Below, piece by piece: positions 46,473 through 59,019 of a DNA stretch of 64,000 bases (position 1 is the stretch's first letter; every line of letters starts with the position of its first letter). The position numbers were made by a program, and so were the translations under genes. The notes beneath the pieces were generated by a model. It saw nothing but the letters and a program-made list of their open reading frames with translations. It was not told the DNA's origin and made no database searches. Source of the stretch: Prunus persica (Eukaryota; Streptophyta; Magnoliopsida; Rosales; Rosaceae); NCBI RefSeq assembly GCF_000346465.2, contig NC_034015.1:17345510-17409509 (forward strand), in the 5' to 3' direction.

Positions 46473-47072
46473 GATGGAGAGGGAGAGAGATTGTTTACTG
46501 ATACAATGTTGGCCCCATGTAATGAATTAGTTAAGAAAGTATGCTTAGAAGTAATAATGAAGGCAATGCATATGCACCTTTACTACAAGACAATCACCAT
46601 CCCATCTGTCCTTGCACCTTGAAATCTCTCTTTATTTATTTTAATTATTTTTTTACTAAGAAAGTTACCATCAGACAGCAAAAGTGATCTCAATAATTTC
46701 TTGATATTAATTTCAAGGTGTTCATCATCAAGCATGGCTCATGTCTCTCTATAATTACCTCTTGCTAGCTAGGCTATATTATTGAAATTCCGTTTCAATG
46801 AATCAATCATTTAAAAGGATGAAGTTAAAAGTTTCCTCTCTGAACATTATGATTTTAATACTTGAAAACAGAGAGGATTCTCAAAACCAAAAAGAAGCAG
46901 AAGATTCTGCATTGGGAGCATTGTTCCATTCCAACAATTACAACAAATATTCTCAAATTAAAAACTCAAATATAAAACCCTTCTGCATGGTATGGTAGGT
47001 GCTCCTAATTCAGTATCTTCCCTTTTTTAAAGGCTATGCATGCATCAGCAAGTTATAGCAAACAGTTCTCTC

Positions 47073-47113
<41 letters not shown>

Positions 47114-48418
47114 TATAACATCCGGACGTCCACATAGCAGAATTTTTGTATTATTAAAACCTGTTTTTCAACTCTTGATGTGAAACAAAGAGAACCAATA
47201 ATTCTGCTGCTTTAGCAGAAAAAGGAACGTCTCTGATCTGAAGTGGGTAGGGTTGAGCAATCAAAAGTTGTTATTTTTATGGTCAAGTTTGCTCTCAAAG
47301 TCTCATGCTTTATTAGTTATAGTGGGTGCTGGCTTATCTAATTCATTCATGCTTGCTAATTTGTACGTGAGCCTCAGATCGTCATGTTCCAGACATAATT
47401 AACTAACTTCAGTTGCCCCCAACAACCATGCCCCCAAAATCTTTTCATTTTCTCATAATACAATTAAGGGTACTTTAGGTGAATGCTGGATTACTTAGCC
47501 AACCTAATTTCCAGAAATCCTTTAAGGCTGGCATGATTGGTTGCAGCATTTTGGTCAACGGAGATTTGACTATATTTTATAATTTTGAGGCTTGACTTAC
47601 AGCAGGCTATAAAACTAGGGCCTAGAGGTTAGTATAAATCCTAACAACTTGTGCCAAACTTAATCCAATTATTATATACCATCAAAATTAGTTGGGGTTT
47701 ATCTGGTTTGGTGGGTTGAGTTTAGTCACACGCTTCTATGAATATATATTTAATAGTAGTAAACCGGCAGACACTGTTTTTTTATGTAGCAGTCTTGCTG
47801 GCTTATCTTAAATGGCAAACATAATCAACCATTGACCAAATGAACTTGAATAAATAAAAACATACCTCCTGGCCTCTCTTGGGTCAAGTTAGAGATTGAA
47901 TTGTGTTCTCATAGAAAAATACTTGGAAACCTTAAACAAAACTTGTGCCAAATTGTCAAATGATTAGCTTCAAACTTCTGATGTTGTGTCCATGAGTGAA
48001 ATTGTTAAGTCGGTAATTGGTCGAGCGGTTTTATCATTATGTCTAGATTCACAGTTTAGTAGTGCAAACATTTTATGTTGCCAGATTATGAATGTGAACC
48101 ATTCATCTTAACACAATCAACTAATGAATTTTAATATTGTATATAATGCATCAACAACGGACAACTGGAGAAAGAAAAAGGAAAAATTAGAATTTGGAGT
48201 TGGAGTTGGGCTTCAACTATAAAGAGAATTTAGAGTTGGGCTTATATGACATTGGGCTCAGCAGGTATCCAAGGTCCACCTCAGAACTGTTTCTAATTTT
48301 TGTTGGAAAAAACAACCCGCGATGTTAAACCCTAAGGAAGAAGAAGAACGTTAAGCCCCTGCAACGCCACCACACCACTGAACTGAAACCGAGCAACGGC
48401 GAAAGCTTAGCCTAGACC
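46473..48418. other. Divergent spacer between peroxidase and ESF1
   Basis: It contains the upstream region of the peroxidase (-) and of ESF1 (+), a TA microsatellite at 47.08 kb and AT-rich DNA. TTGGGCTT motifs near 48.21-48.26 kb, close to the ESF1 start, may be TCP/site II-like elements of the kind common upstream of ribosome-biogenesis genes (inference). No gene is supported. Confidence 0.55.
47077..47109. repeat. (TA)n microsatellite
   Basis: About sixteen TA units. Confidence 0.9.
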
Positions 48419-51400
48419 ATGGGATCCAATAAGAAGAACAAGAAGAGCAAGAACAAGAATGAAAAATCCAAAGGCAGCGATGAGAACCTCATCACTGACT
48501 CTCGGTTTTCGTCCGTACACTGGGACCCTAGGTTCCAGAACGTCCCGAAGCACAAGGCGAAGGTGGAGATCGACTCGCGATTCGATCGCATGTTCTCGGA
48601 CAAGCGATTCGGCTCGTCCTCGGTCCCGCTAGACAAGCGAGGCAAGCCGAAGAAGCTCGACCAAGGGAATTCGCTGCGCCATTACTATAAAATCGAAGAG
48701 GACGAGGATAAGGTCAATTCCGAAGTGAAAAAGAAAGAGAAAAAGATTGAGGAAGAGGTAGAAGAAGAGAGTGAGGAGTTGGAGGAACTCGGTGGAGAGG
48801 AATCGGAGGATGACGTGGCGAGTGGTGACTCGGATACGACGACGGACACAAACACGGATGATGAATATGAAGAAGAAGAAGTGGTTTTCGAGGACGGTGA
48901 GCCTGGAATGGAGGTATTTATTATTATTAAGATTTAATTAGTTTAAATTTGGAAGAAAAGAGATCATTGAGTAGAAAATGTTGGTTAATTTTGGTTACTT
49001 GATTCTTCTTTGTGCGGGCAGGCGGAAGATGTACCAGAAATTGATAAGGAAACTCACAGGCTTGCTATTGTTAACCTGGATTGGAGGCATGTTAAGGTAT
49101 GCATTTTTTAAACTTGGCATCGAATTCATTTTCATTATGTATGTATTCAAGTGGCACATAGTAAAAGCATCAAAATTTGAATTTGTTAGTTTTCTGTAAT
49201 TCGGTCTGGAGATGGAGATTGTGTTGTCAGTACTGAGCACTTTTATTATTCGAAGAAATATGAGTACCAAATGAATTGTCATATAATATACTTTGTGTTA
49301 AGTTGTTTGAGTAAGAGTCTTTTGAGTTGAAGACTGTTAATTTTTGTGTAAGCTTCCTCTTTGTGGACATTTGCTGGTAACTGAGTGTTTTGTTGCGTTT
49401 CGTGTAGGCTGTTGACCTGTATGCGGTGTTGAGGTCTTTTCTCCCAAAAGATGGAGAAATGAAGTCTGTGGCTGTCTATCCATCTGAGTTTGGACTCCAG
49501 CGTATGAAAGAGGAAGAACTTCATGGTCCTGTTGGCCTATTTGATGATGAAAATGAGAAAAGTGATGAAGATGAGGACGACGATGATGATGAGTTTGATG
49601 CTCAGAAATTGCGTGCTTATGAGATAAGCAAGCTAAGGTGGTTAATTGTGCTTATTTCATAGTTATTGTTTGTTGTATGTTTTTAAATTATATGTTTACT
49701 TATATATAACTTATTTTTTCTTAGGTACTATTATGCTGTAGTGGAATGTGACTCAAGTGCCACAGCAGATTACCTTTACAAAAATTGTGATGGAGTTGAG
49801 TTTGAACGGTCATCAAATAAACTTGATTTAAGGTTTATCCCTGATTCAATGGAATTTCAACACCCACCCCGTGACATTGCAACAGAGGTATATGTTCCAA
49901 CCATTTACTTATAAGTTTATATAGAGTTTGAGCAATAGATTTTTATATGCTAATCTGTCTGTAGTGAGCGAAGTAGGGATTATGTGCAAATGATGGCTCT
50001 TCATGCTTCTTTATGGAGTCTGAAACTTTTTTTTAACAAAAGGAAATGAATTGAATTTTTTCTGTAAAATGTAGCAGTGATTGTGAAGTCTTTGGCTTTT
50101 GTTAGGTACCTGCAAACTATGTGGGTTTGGATTTCCAGACTCAAGCTCTGCAACAGAGTAAAATTGATATTTCTTGGGATGAGGATGACCCAGGACGTAA
50201 GACCCTGAAACGGAAATTCACTGACGATCAGGTCAGTAGATTTTATCTGAGTGATATAAATGCTTGCATTTTATGTAATTTGTTAGTAGGGTTCATATCT
50301 TGCTCCATGCTTGAGGACCTGAATAAACATTTGCTACACTTATCTGAATGGGCATTATGTTACACTGATCTGAATGAACAATAGGAATTGCAAAGATGAT
50401 GGGAAGAGCAACTGAAGAACTATCAACTCCAAATTTGTATAAAAATAATATAAAGTAACTACTTCGTGTACTTTTTGCTTCTAGCTGATATGATCTTTGG
50501 TTTGTTTCTAGCTTTCTGAATTGGAGCTGAAGGAGTTTTTGGCATCTGATGAGAGTGAAAGTGATGAGGATGAGAATGATGATGCTACAGAGGACAAGTC
50601 CGATAAAAAGAGTAAAAAACGAGATTTGTACCGCACTTTAATCCTGTCTGGAAATGGAAAGGGAGATGCTTCAGATGGAGATGGTGAAGGTGAAGACGAT
50701 GACAAGGACATGGAGATCACATTTAATACTGGCTTAGAGGATATAAGCAAGCGCATTCAAGAAAAGAGAGATAAGGAATCAGAAACAGTTTGGGAGGCCT
50801 ATCTCAGAAAAAGACGTGAGAAAAAGAAGGCTAGTAAAAACAGATCTAAGGATTCATCAGAGGATGAGGGTAGCGACACTGATCGAGAGGCAACAGAAGA
50901 TGCAGATGATTTCTTTATTGAAGAGCCTTCAGTCAAAAAAAGTAAAAAGGGTTCTCAAGGTAAAGGTAAAAAAGGAGATAAAGGAAACCAAGATATGGAT
51001 AGGGAAGCAGAAGCAAGCAGAAACGAGCTTGAGTTATTGCTTGCTGATGACAAGGGAGCAGATACAGGTCTTAAGGGCTACAATTTGAAACGTAAAAAGA
51101 CTAAGGGAAAGAAGGGTAAAGAAGTTCAAGAAGAGGACAATATACCAGCTGTTGATTACGAAGATCCACGGTTTTCAGCCCTCTTCACATCTCCCCGTTT
51201 TGCTCTGGATCCAACAGATCCACAGTTCAAAAGGTATCTACCTCTTGTTTTACTTATTATTTGACAAAACATTTGTTTCTATCATATATGTTGATATTTT
51301 AACAAAATACAAATTATTGCTCTCCTTTGTTTTCCATACTTCCAAAAGATGGCTCCAATAGTTGCCCTAATATGTGCCACTTCACTTATTGACTGTCATG

Positions 51401-51703
51401 TCATATACATTTGTGGTTCGTTGTTGCAGGAGTGCAGCTTATGCTCGGCAGTTGGCATTGAGACAGCAGAAGGGTGACCAAGAAGAAGTGGTAGAAAGGG
51501 AAGTAAAATCTGATGTCTTGCGGTCAAAGATAGAGAAATCGTCATTAATCAGATCAATAAAGATGAAAGCCAACCCCTTTGATGGTAAGATGTCAAAGAA
51601 ACAAGAAAATTTGCCATCCAAAGGGAGAAAGGAAAAGAAAGATAAGCAGGAGGCCCCAAGCTTGGTTGAACCAGTTAAGAAAAAGAAAAAGACCAAAGCT
51701 TAA
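48419..51703 (+). CDS. ESF1: ESF1-like pre-rRNA processing protein
   Basis: Nucleolar ribosome-biogenesis factor; yeast Esf1 is needed for early 18S pre-rRNA processing in the small-subunit processome. Seven exons (48419-48913, 49022-49096, 49408-49637, 49725-49887, 50106-50231, 50512-51233, 51430-51703) give 694 aa. The Lys-rich N-terminus is followed by DSRFSSVHWDPRFQNVPKHK and DSRFDRMFSDKRFG, then a long acidic/Lys coiled-coil-like stretch. The RRM-like central part has HRLAIVNLDWRHVKAVDLYA, LRSFLPKDGEMKSVAVYPSE and KLRYYYAVVECDSSATADYL. VPANYVGLDFQTQALQQSKI and WDEDDPGRKTLKRKF follow. The C-terminal NUC153 motif is VDYEDPRFSALFTSPRFALD, then DPQFKR and SAAYARQLALRQQ. The protein ends in a Lys-rich nucleolar tail. 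All introns are GT-AG. Confidence 0.95.
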
Positions 51704-52324
51704 CGAAAATGAAAGCATTGTTAAAATTGAAAGGAGTCTTATTGCTGCCTGAAACATCATCCAAATGAATGGATCTTTGAAGGGGTGGAGGCCATAACGA
51801 ACCATGCCTGCTCGGTCCGACTCCTGAGACAGTTGAGTTGTTGTTCTAATTATTGTCATATTCTTTTTCTTCAAATAGAAGATTATTGTCAACTGTGAAG
51901 GTTTTTATTTAAAAAAATCTAGGCGTTGGCTTTAGGAACTAAATTTATTCTCTGTAGAAGACAGTTTTGTTTGTTTTTTGTTATGTTTGTTTTTGGTGAA
52001 GGTAAATGTGAGTTTTGGTTCAATTTCCATTGTTATACATATAAGACCGCCTGAAAAATTTTGTTTTTCTTATTGAAAATGATTAGCACGTTAAATAAGA
52101 GACCGAAAACGATATTTATTTATTTCTGTAGGAAAAAAAATTTCTTTGTTCCCTATAGTCATAACTAAAATCATATGTACAACCCCATGTTTCTATCAGT
52201 ATAAATTGTGTACCAAAAATAGGAAGTCGACGTCTTCCAATTTTCTCTATAGTCTACCTCAAACAAATGCCTATGGATACATATGATACGGGGCTGAGAA
52301 AATCTCAGCACCAAGAAAGAATGA
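51704..52324. other. Convergent 3' space between ESF1 and aspartyl protease 1
   Basis: 3' UTR of ESF1 (+) and of the first aspartyl protease (-). No other feature is recognised. Confidence 0.6.
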
Positions 52325-55300
52325 TCAAACTATGGCAAAACATGCAAAAAGAACCATGGTGAGCGCACACGCAAAGGAGTTCAACTTGGGTGAATGATTT
52401 GATGGTGGTATATGAGAAGTGTTGGTACTCCCTGCTGTGGCTTCCGGATTGATGGTAGAGCTAGGGGATGCGGCCGGAGATTTGGATTTAGTGACAGGAA
52501 GAGTGACGGTGTCCTCAACATTATAACCTGAAAAGAAAAAAAGGATCTTACTGTCACTGCAAAAGATCATGAAGAAAATTTGTTTGCCAAATTTCATTCA
52601 AAATGGTAGAATTAGGACTCACAATTGGACTCCTTCCAACCCAATACCATCCTCTCACGGTCAAAAATTACACGATAGCCCGTCATGAAGTTTTCTGCAC
52701 GAAAAAATCCACATTGTGAGCAAAAGTTAATTCAAACATGAACTAATATATTTGAATGACAGTGATCGTTAAAATATCTCTTTAAGGGTGTTGGATTTCT
52801 TCAAGCAGTATCTTAATCAGGGTTTGACAATTCTCAGAATCGCATACTATCGTACCATTTGGAATACAGAAAAGAAAAAAACAACCTTAACTTGAAAGAT
52901 AATCAAAAGTTATTTAGAAAGAGATGGATGCTTACGTCCAATGATATTTACATCTCCACTTTTGACGATGCCCAGACAATAAAGCATTGGTGTTCCATCC
53001 TGGGGATCAGAAAAGGAAAGTTTAGCATGACATGCTGCAGGACCAGGAAAAATAGACATGCTAAAAGTAGAAACTTACTTCATTAGCAAAAACCACAAGC
53101 GGATCAAGCAGAGGATATTGCTTTCCACCTTTCAGCGTCAAGTTCACTGTTTGATTTGGACTGCACATAAGCTTAAGTCAGTGCCTGTGGGTTCGGAAAA
53201 GAGAGAATTGAAACAAAGTTTTTATCGTTTGATAGAAATATAACCTTATATCATAACAGTATTCAAAAGGGATGCTAGAATCCTTCGAACGCTGCTTGTT
53301 TTTTAGAGCGCTGTTGAACTGGAAAATGAGAAACAATTACAAGGACTGATATAGTAAATCAGAAAATCGAGAAAACATTATGAAACAATGAACTGAAACT
53401 ACTTACATTCTCAGTAATCTGTGTGTAAGCTGGATCATTTAGGTATGTAAATGAGGTACCAGAGTCAAAAATAGCATAGAATTCAAGATCGGTAACACTT
53501 TCTCCAATAGCTAATTGAGTAATGGTAATGTTGTAAGTTGGACTGTGACAAGTTCGAGAGGGGAAGATTAGTACAACTTGCATGATATTCAAAGCCAAAG
53601 CAGTTTACTTGTGAAACTAGTAAACTTGTCATCAACATATGGATATTTAAAGGGGCCACTTACTATGCACGCCCATTTTTAAGATTGAATGGCGTTTCTG
53701 CTTGGTCTAAGCTTCCATTATCACCAAAGCTAATTCTCCCAGATCCATCAAGTCCGAAACACATGGAAAAAGAATTTGAAGCAAGCCCCTGGCTCGCTAA
53801 AATGCTAGGAATGGATACGTCATCCATACCAAGCCCTAATAGACCGTTGGGAGCTGCACCATCCAAAAATATTCCAGTCTGCTCCTTACCACAACTGCAA
53901 TAGAGTAGCACCTCAACATCAAAAGTGTCCTATACAAGTTAAAATTGGCATATCTAGGAATAATATAAACATCATACTCTCTAATGCAGATTTCAAATAT
54001 CCTTTTAATGGCAGAGCAATGAAAAAATTACCCACCCAAAACCAATCTGTGCATTAACATCTTTTTGTTTCGCATCGTCAGTGGTTAGGTGCAAAACATC
54101 CTCTACCAGGACCCCCGTAGATGAGGTGTCATTCGACAGATACTCAATCTTGTAATGACAATCACTAGCTGCTGAAGCGCAGTGTTGTGGTTGTTCACAA
54201 TATGTGCTGTTGCAAGAAACCTTTTTGCTTGTTGACGACGTATTAGGGCTGTAGATTTCAAATTTTTTTACCTGGTTGATAAAAAGGATACAAAAAGGTA
54301 ATTGTCAATGAAATGAACCACCAGAGCATGTTTCATAGAACCAAAGGCACTAACAATGTTTACCTGTCTGGTAGAAAGTTTTGGATACTGCAAGAAGCAG
54401 CTTAATAGTTTTTTACGGTATAAGAAAACAATGTTATCTTGTTGCACATTTTGAAGTTTTTTACATTTGCATTCCTTCTTGATCAAGAAATTCTCACCCT
54501 AAAGATGAGGACTCGAACTTATTTATTGCAGTTCAAATTTCACAACAACAAAAAAATGACACATTTAATCTTTTTAAGTCATCCTTCCTCCTAGCCCTTA
54601 CATTAAAAAAACCAACATAACACTAAAGTCCATTTGAAGTAATTACAAGTCAAAAGACTTCAAGTAACCAAATTTTCAAGAGAAAAGGTAGCAATTTCCC
54701 AAGCTGTATAAGATTCAAGGAAAAAAAAAACTGAGGAATTCAGCTCACTTACAACTCCATTTGAGAACTTTAAGCCACGCACGCAACTGCTACAATCACA
54801 TGGCAACCAGAGCAAATCACTGCCCGTGTCTAAGGCCACAAGGTATGATGTGCTTGGTGTCCCCACAGAAACATTCGCATAATGCAAACTGAAATTCAAC
54901 AACAACAACAACAACAACAAAATAAAAATTATACGCTGGAAAAAGTGAGGACCACATGACCCAAAACAACAAAAATATGAGAACTTTAAAAAATAGAAAA
55001 AAGCCCATACTGTCCAAAAGCACCAATCTGATAAGTTTCGTTGCCATAAACGAAAGTAAGCGGCGTCGTTTCGTCGGCGGTGGAGAGATGACGCCCTCGA
55101 ATCAAGCGATCTCTGTGCGCCATAGCAGCATAGTATTCGGCACTCCCCTTCTCCGGCAGCTCATCGGAACCCAGAATTGCCTTGACGGGATCCGAGAATC
55201 GGTGGTGGATATCGAACCCGTATGACCCGAACCCGGAACAGGTCCGAGAAGCCCAACCCAATATGAAAACAGACACTAAAAGACGCGTGGCAGTGAAAGA

Positions 55301-55336
55301 AGAAGAAGAAGAAGCTCTGATGCAAGTAAAGGCCAT
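52325..55336 (-). CDS. Pepsin-like aspartyl protease (A1 family), tandem copy 1, likely GPI-anchored
   Basis: Secretory aspartic endopeptidase of the plant atypical A1 family (APF1-like, as in the At3g51330 group). Ten exons run 55336-55011, 54888-54753, 54271-54036, 53894-53664, 53542-53407, 53318-53245, 53160-53079, 52999-52936, 52694-52623 and 52527-52325, giving 519 aa. A signal peptide (LLVSVFILGWAS) is followed by a propeptide with IHHRFSDPVKAI and YAAMAHRDRLIRGR. The catalytic Asp residues are D129 (LDTGSD) and D336 (FDSGTSFTYL). Further marks are LLWLPCDC, DGAAPNGLLGLGMDD and NIIGQNFMTGYRVIFDRERM. The hydrophobic C-terminus (SFACALTMVLFACFAIV) after a Ser/Thr/Pro-rich stretch suggests GPI attachment. 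The paralogue at 59.0-62.1 kb has the same 10 exons and phases. Confidence 0.92.
54898..54921. repeat. (CAA)n microsatellite in intron 1 of aspartyl protease 1
   Basis: About seven CAA units inside the first intron, close to the acceptor of exon 2 on the minus strand. Confidence 0.85.
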
Positions 55337-56618
55337 GGCTTTATTGATTCAGAGTGAGAGGCAGAGCTTTTCGATAATTGGGTTTTGGAGGGCATGAGTT
55401 AGAAACAGTGAAATGCGAGCAAATGGGTTTATATGGTGGTTGAGGTTTTGGGGCGGCAACGCGTTCTCATGCCCAAGTCGTCATTGTTGAAAGAGAGAGG
55501 GAGAGATGGCAAGCTCGGAGAGGTGTTTGGTTGTTTAAGTTTGGTCAGTGTTAGACGAAATCGCGGGTAAGTGGGTCCCATTTTTCCCGTATTCTCAGCT
55601 TGGGATGATTTTTGAAAGTTGGGAATTGCTTTAACCGTCCATTTCTTTTCTCCTAATTGTGGATCATGATCCAAGGTAAATCTTGGATTATAATTTATAT
55701 TCTAATAAAAAAAACATCCTGTCTACCTAATACGCGTGGTTCAACCAATAAATGCATATAAGCGAGGTTTATAAAACTTATTGATAGGATTCCGAACTTC
55801 TGTATTTAGTATCTGTGCATTTATATACGTTTAAAATAATATTAATCATTAAATTAATTTAATAAACTTTAACAAGTCTACATCATCATAATTGTATTAA
55901 ACCATTTACATCTTATTATATTTATCCAATAACTCTGAAGAAAAAAAAAAAAAAAAGGTATCTCATAGAAAGAAAAAAAAAACATCTACCCCAACTCAAC
56001 CTCCTACCCCACTGCCATCTATGGCAGCTGCCCCTCACTCTCTTTTACTCACACACCTTTTTTTTTTCTTTTTTTTTTTTTAACTAGGTTCTATAGTTGG
56101 CAGACACATATAAGATTTTCATATGCAGTATTTGTGGCCAATTGGTTTTCAGTTATGAATTTGCATATTTAATTGCAGTGCTCTGTTAAAAAGATCCATA
56201 TTTCATAAAACCTCTTCCTAGGCCTTGTTGAAAGTCAGTAATCCCAAATCGAGGGAGGGAGAGAGTGAGAGGGAGATAGAGAAAGAGCGAGAGAGGTAAC
56301 CATGGCTGTCCTTTTGGGGTAGGGTGCTGCGGTACTTTTATTTTTTATTATTATTTATTTCAAAGTTATTGGATAGTATGATATGGTGCAAATGCTTGTT
56401 TTTGGTTTAATACAATTATGATGATGTGGACTTATTTAAATTTATTAGATTAATTTAATGGTTAATATTCTCTTAAATGAGTGTAAATGCATGAATATGG
56501 ACTTACAAATACCGTAAAATGACGAAATAAATACATCAAGAAAATGTGATGAAGTATTTAAATATTCATCACCATGCCTTGTTAAGAACTTATAAGTTAA
56601 CCCGTAAACGAATAACAC

Positions 56619-57260
56619 GAAAATGCAGGGCCAGGGTCGGAGTTGCTAGACCATTCTCCCTTCTTCTTTCTTTTTGGTCTCTCTTTTGTGCAACCCCTTT
56701 TGGTTCTAGGGATTTTTCCCTAAAATCAACCCCTTCAGCTAATAAATCGGGTGACTCTCTCCCCCGTCATGTTGTGGAGAGATTTTCCTCCCCAATTTTA
56801 TGATGGGTTTTGCTTCTCACCAATTTTGTATTGGGTTTTGTTTTATTTTCAGTCCTTTTGGACTGACTTTTAAAATCCTTTATGTTGAGGAGGTAGAGTT
56901 GCTAGATCTAGATGGATATTTCATACTAGGTGCTATGAGATCATGTAGGATGTTGGAGGTGTTATGACCTTCTTTGGCCAAGTGGATGTTGAGCGGTAAA
57001 GCCCTTTTCACTTTTGGTGCTTCCGGTTCCCTGTTTATGCATAATCAATGGTATTCTTGATCCTCTATCTGTCAACTATGAGTGAACTGGGCTTGAATTT
57101 GTAATAGTTATTATTCACTATCTTACTGAATTTATTTTTCCTAATTTATTGTATGCAAAAACCTCCATCTGAGGTGTATTCTTCTTGTACATATCTTATA
57201 ATTACCCCTTTACTAATGAAATTCTACTTGCTCTCACCGAAAAAGAAAATGCAGGGACCA
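56619..57260 (+). mobile_element. 5'-truncated LINE-like insertion with target-site duplication
   Basis: GAAAATGCAGGGCCA (56619-56633) flanks the left side and GAAAATGCAGGGACCA (57245-57260) the right, a ~15-bp direct repeat with one indel. The ~610-bp insert has no LTR and ends in TGCTCTCACCGAAAAA, an A-rich 3' end like that of plant L1 elements. The insert has no reverse-transcriptase coding sequence, consistent with severe 5' truncation. The sequence is not otherwise repeated in the window. Confidence 0.6.
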
Positions 57261-58448
57261 GTAAACAATAACATTGAAGTTAAAGGATGTGAAAGGAAAA
57301 GTGTGATTAATAAGAGTTGGAGGTAGTTGGGTAAAAACCAAAAAAACATTGACTTTGAAGTCGTAGTTGGAAAGCTTAAGCTTGGAAATGAGTGGGATAA
57401 ATCGCACGCCATGTCAACTATCATCAAGCCACTTGTCGAAAATCAAGCATTGAATAGTATTGAAGGATCGGTTTACCGTAATTCCTACTTTAATTTAATG
57501 TCTCATTGGATCAACATCATCCCACGACCAAATTTTTGTCCATTAAATTGTGTGGACGGTACCTAGAACACATGAATTTTTTAGTATTGTATCAAACCAC
57601 CATCACAATTTAATTATAATTATAAGTAACCCAATTTTTTTAGTATTGGAAACTAATAATAATATTTAGAATTGAATAACAAACTAGCCACTTGTTATTT
57701 TCTAATTAGACTCTATAAAGATTTTTGTATAATATGTCATGTTAAAATAGGTGTATTTGTGAAAATTCCTTTTTTTATGGGTACAAATAAGCAGATGAAT
57801 AATTGAGAAGGTGGTAGGTAAATTATGTAAAGATTCGTTTTCTACATAGAGCTTTAAAATAAACACCGTGAAAAAGGGGCCGCAATAGGTGCTTCAATTT
57901 TCTACTTGTAGAATTTTGGTAGGCTTCTGGGCAATAACATTTGGAATTATATATAAACTATCTTTGACAATTGAAACCATTCTTCTAACTTAGACTCGGG
58001 AACCCAAGAAATAGAAAAGAAAGAAAAAACTTAAAACCCAAGGTTCCTACGGTTCAGACCTTTCACCATCTTTTCAAAGGAAATTTCAGTTTCATCTTCT
58101 CCAAATTTGACAACTCAACCAAAATGTATGGAATATACCAAAGAACGGAAACAAAAATGAAATTGAAAAAGTTGTCATTTTGCTTTTTGTGGCTGGCTGA
58201 GTCATCCTTTTACCACCAATCACTCTCCTACTCATTTTGCTTTTCATTTGGTCAAGTCCACCTACAGAGAGAGCATTACAAAATTCCATTTACTATGCAG
58301 TGGGGCAATTGGAACCTAGTTTAATGCCATAAAAATGCACGAACAAGAAGATTCCAAGAACAGCTCAAAGTCCTCTTTGTACTAATAATGCCATCAGTGT
58401 CTGATGGATGGACCATAAAAATAGACCAAGATAAAGACCAGACTAAGT

Positions 58449-58470
58449 CTTCTCTCTCTCTCTCTCTCTT
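58449..58470. repeat. (TC)n microsatellite
   Basis: About ten TC units in intergenic sequence. Confidence 0.85.
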
Positions 58471-59019
58471 TTCCCGCAATCCAAAGGCAGGAGGAGGTCG
58501 GGGTGATTAAAATTAAGATAAATTAAGGGTTCGATTCCCTCCAATGTAACTAAAAAGATAAAGAATCCCGAATGGTTTGTGTTCACATAACAATCTGACA
58601 TCCAAATGCATATAATATGAGCTTGATATCTTTAGACATTATAATGACTGAAACATGTAGTATCATATATTGTGTAACTGTCTATTCAAAGAACAGGATC
58701 TCTTGATCCCTGTGAAATTTTCAATTACAACAATAATGTGAAGATGCCTATGCTAGATGATCAAAGGCTAAACATTATGGGGGAAATTGAGGCATTTCAC
58801 ATGGAGAAAGTGAGATTTATCCACGGCAAGGAGCAAAAAGCTGGCCTGCCCATGAGCTGAGTAACAGAGGTATTGCAAGATTCCCCCAACCATGAAGTAT
58901 AAGTGGGACTGATTAGAGAGGATTTACATTAATACACGATGAAAGGATTTGATCTAAATTCTTATAACCTGTGGAACTGCATGACCGGATAAAAAAGATG
59001 GCCGCATAACAGCTATAGC

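Larger units (their letters stand above)
55337..59019. other. Spacer between tandem aspartyl proteases; LINE fragment inside
   Basis: 3.7 kb holding the promoter of protease 1 and the 3' end of protease 2. It contains a 5'-truncated LINE-like insert (56.63-57.24 kb), A-rich runs at 55.94 and 55.97 kb, T runs at 56.06 kb and a TC microsatellite at 58.45 kb. No intact gene or protease fragment was recognised. Confidence 0.6.

Noticed and set aside
48412..48645. Minus-strand open frame opposite ESF1 exon 1
   Set aside because: It is the shadow of a Ser/Lys-rich ESF1 exon on the other strand.
50390..50470. Possible C/D snoRNA in ESF1 intron 5
   Set aside because: Only a weak GATGATG/CTGA pair with no terminal stem; not enough to call.
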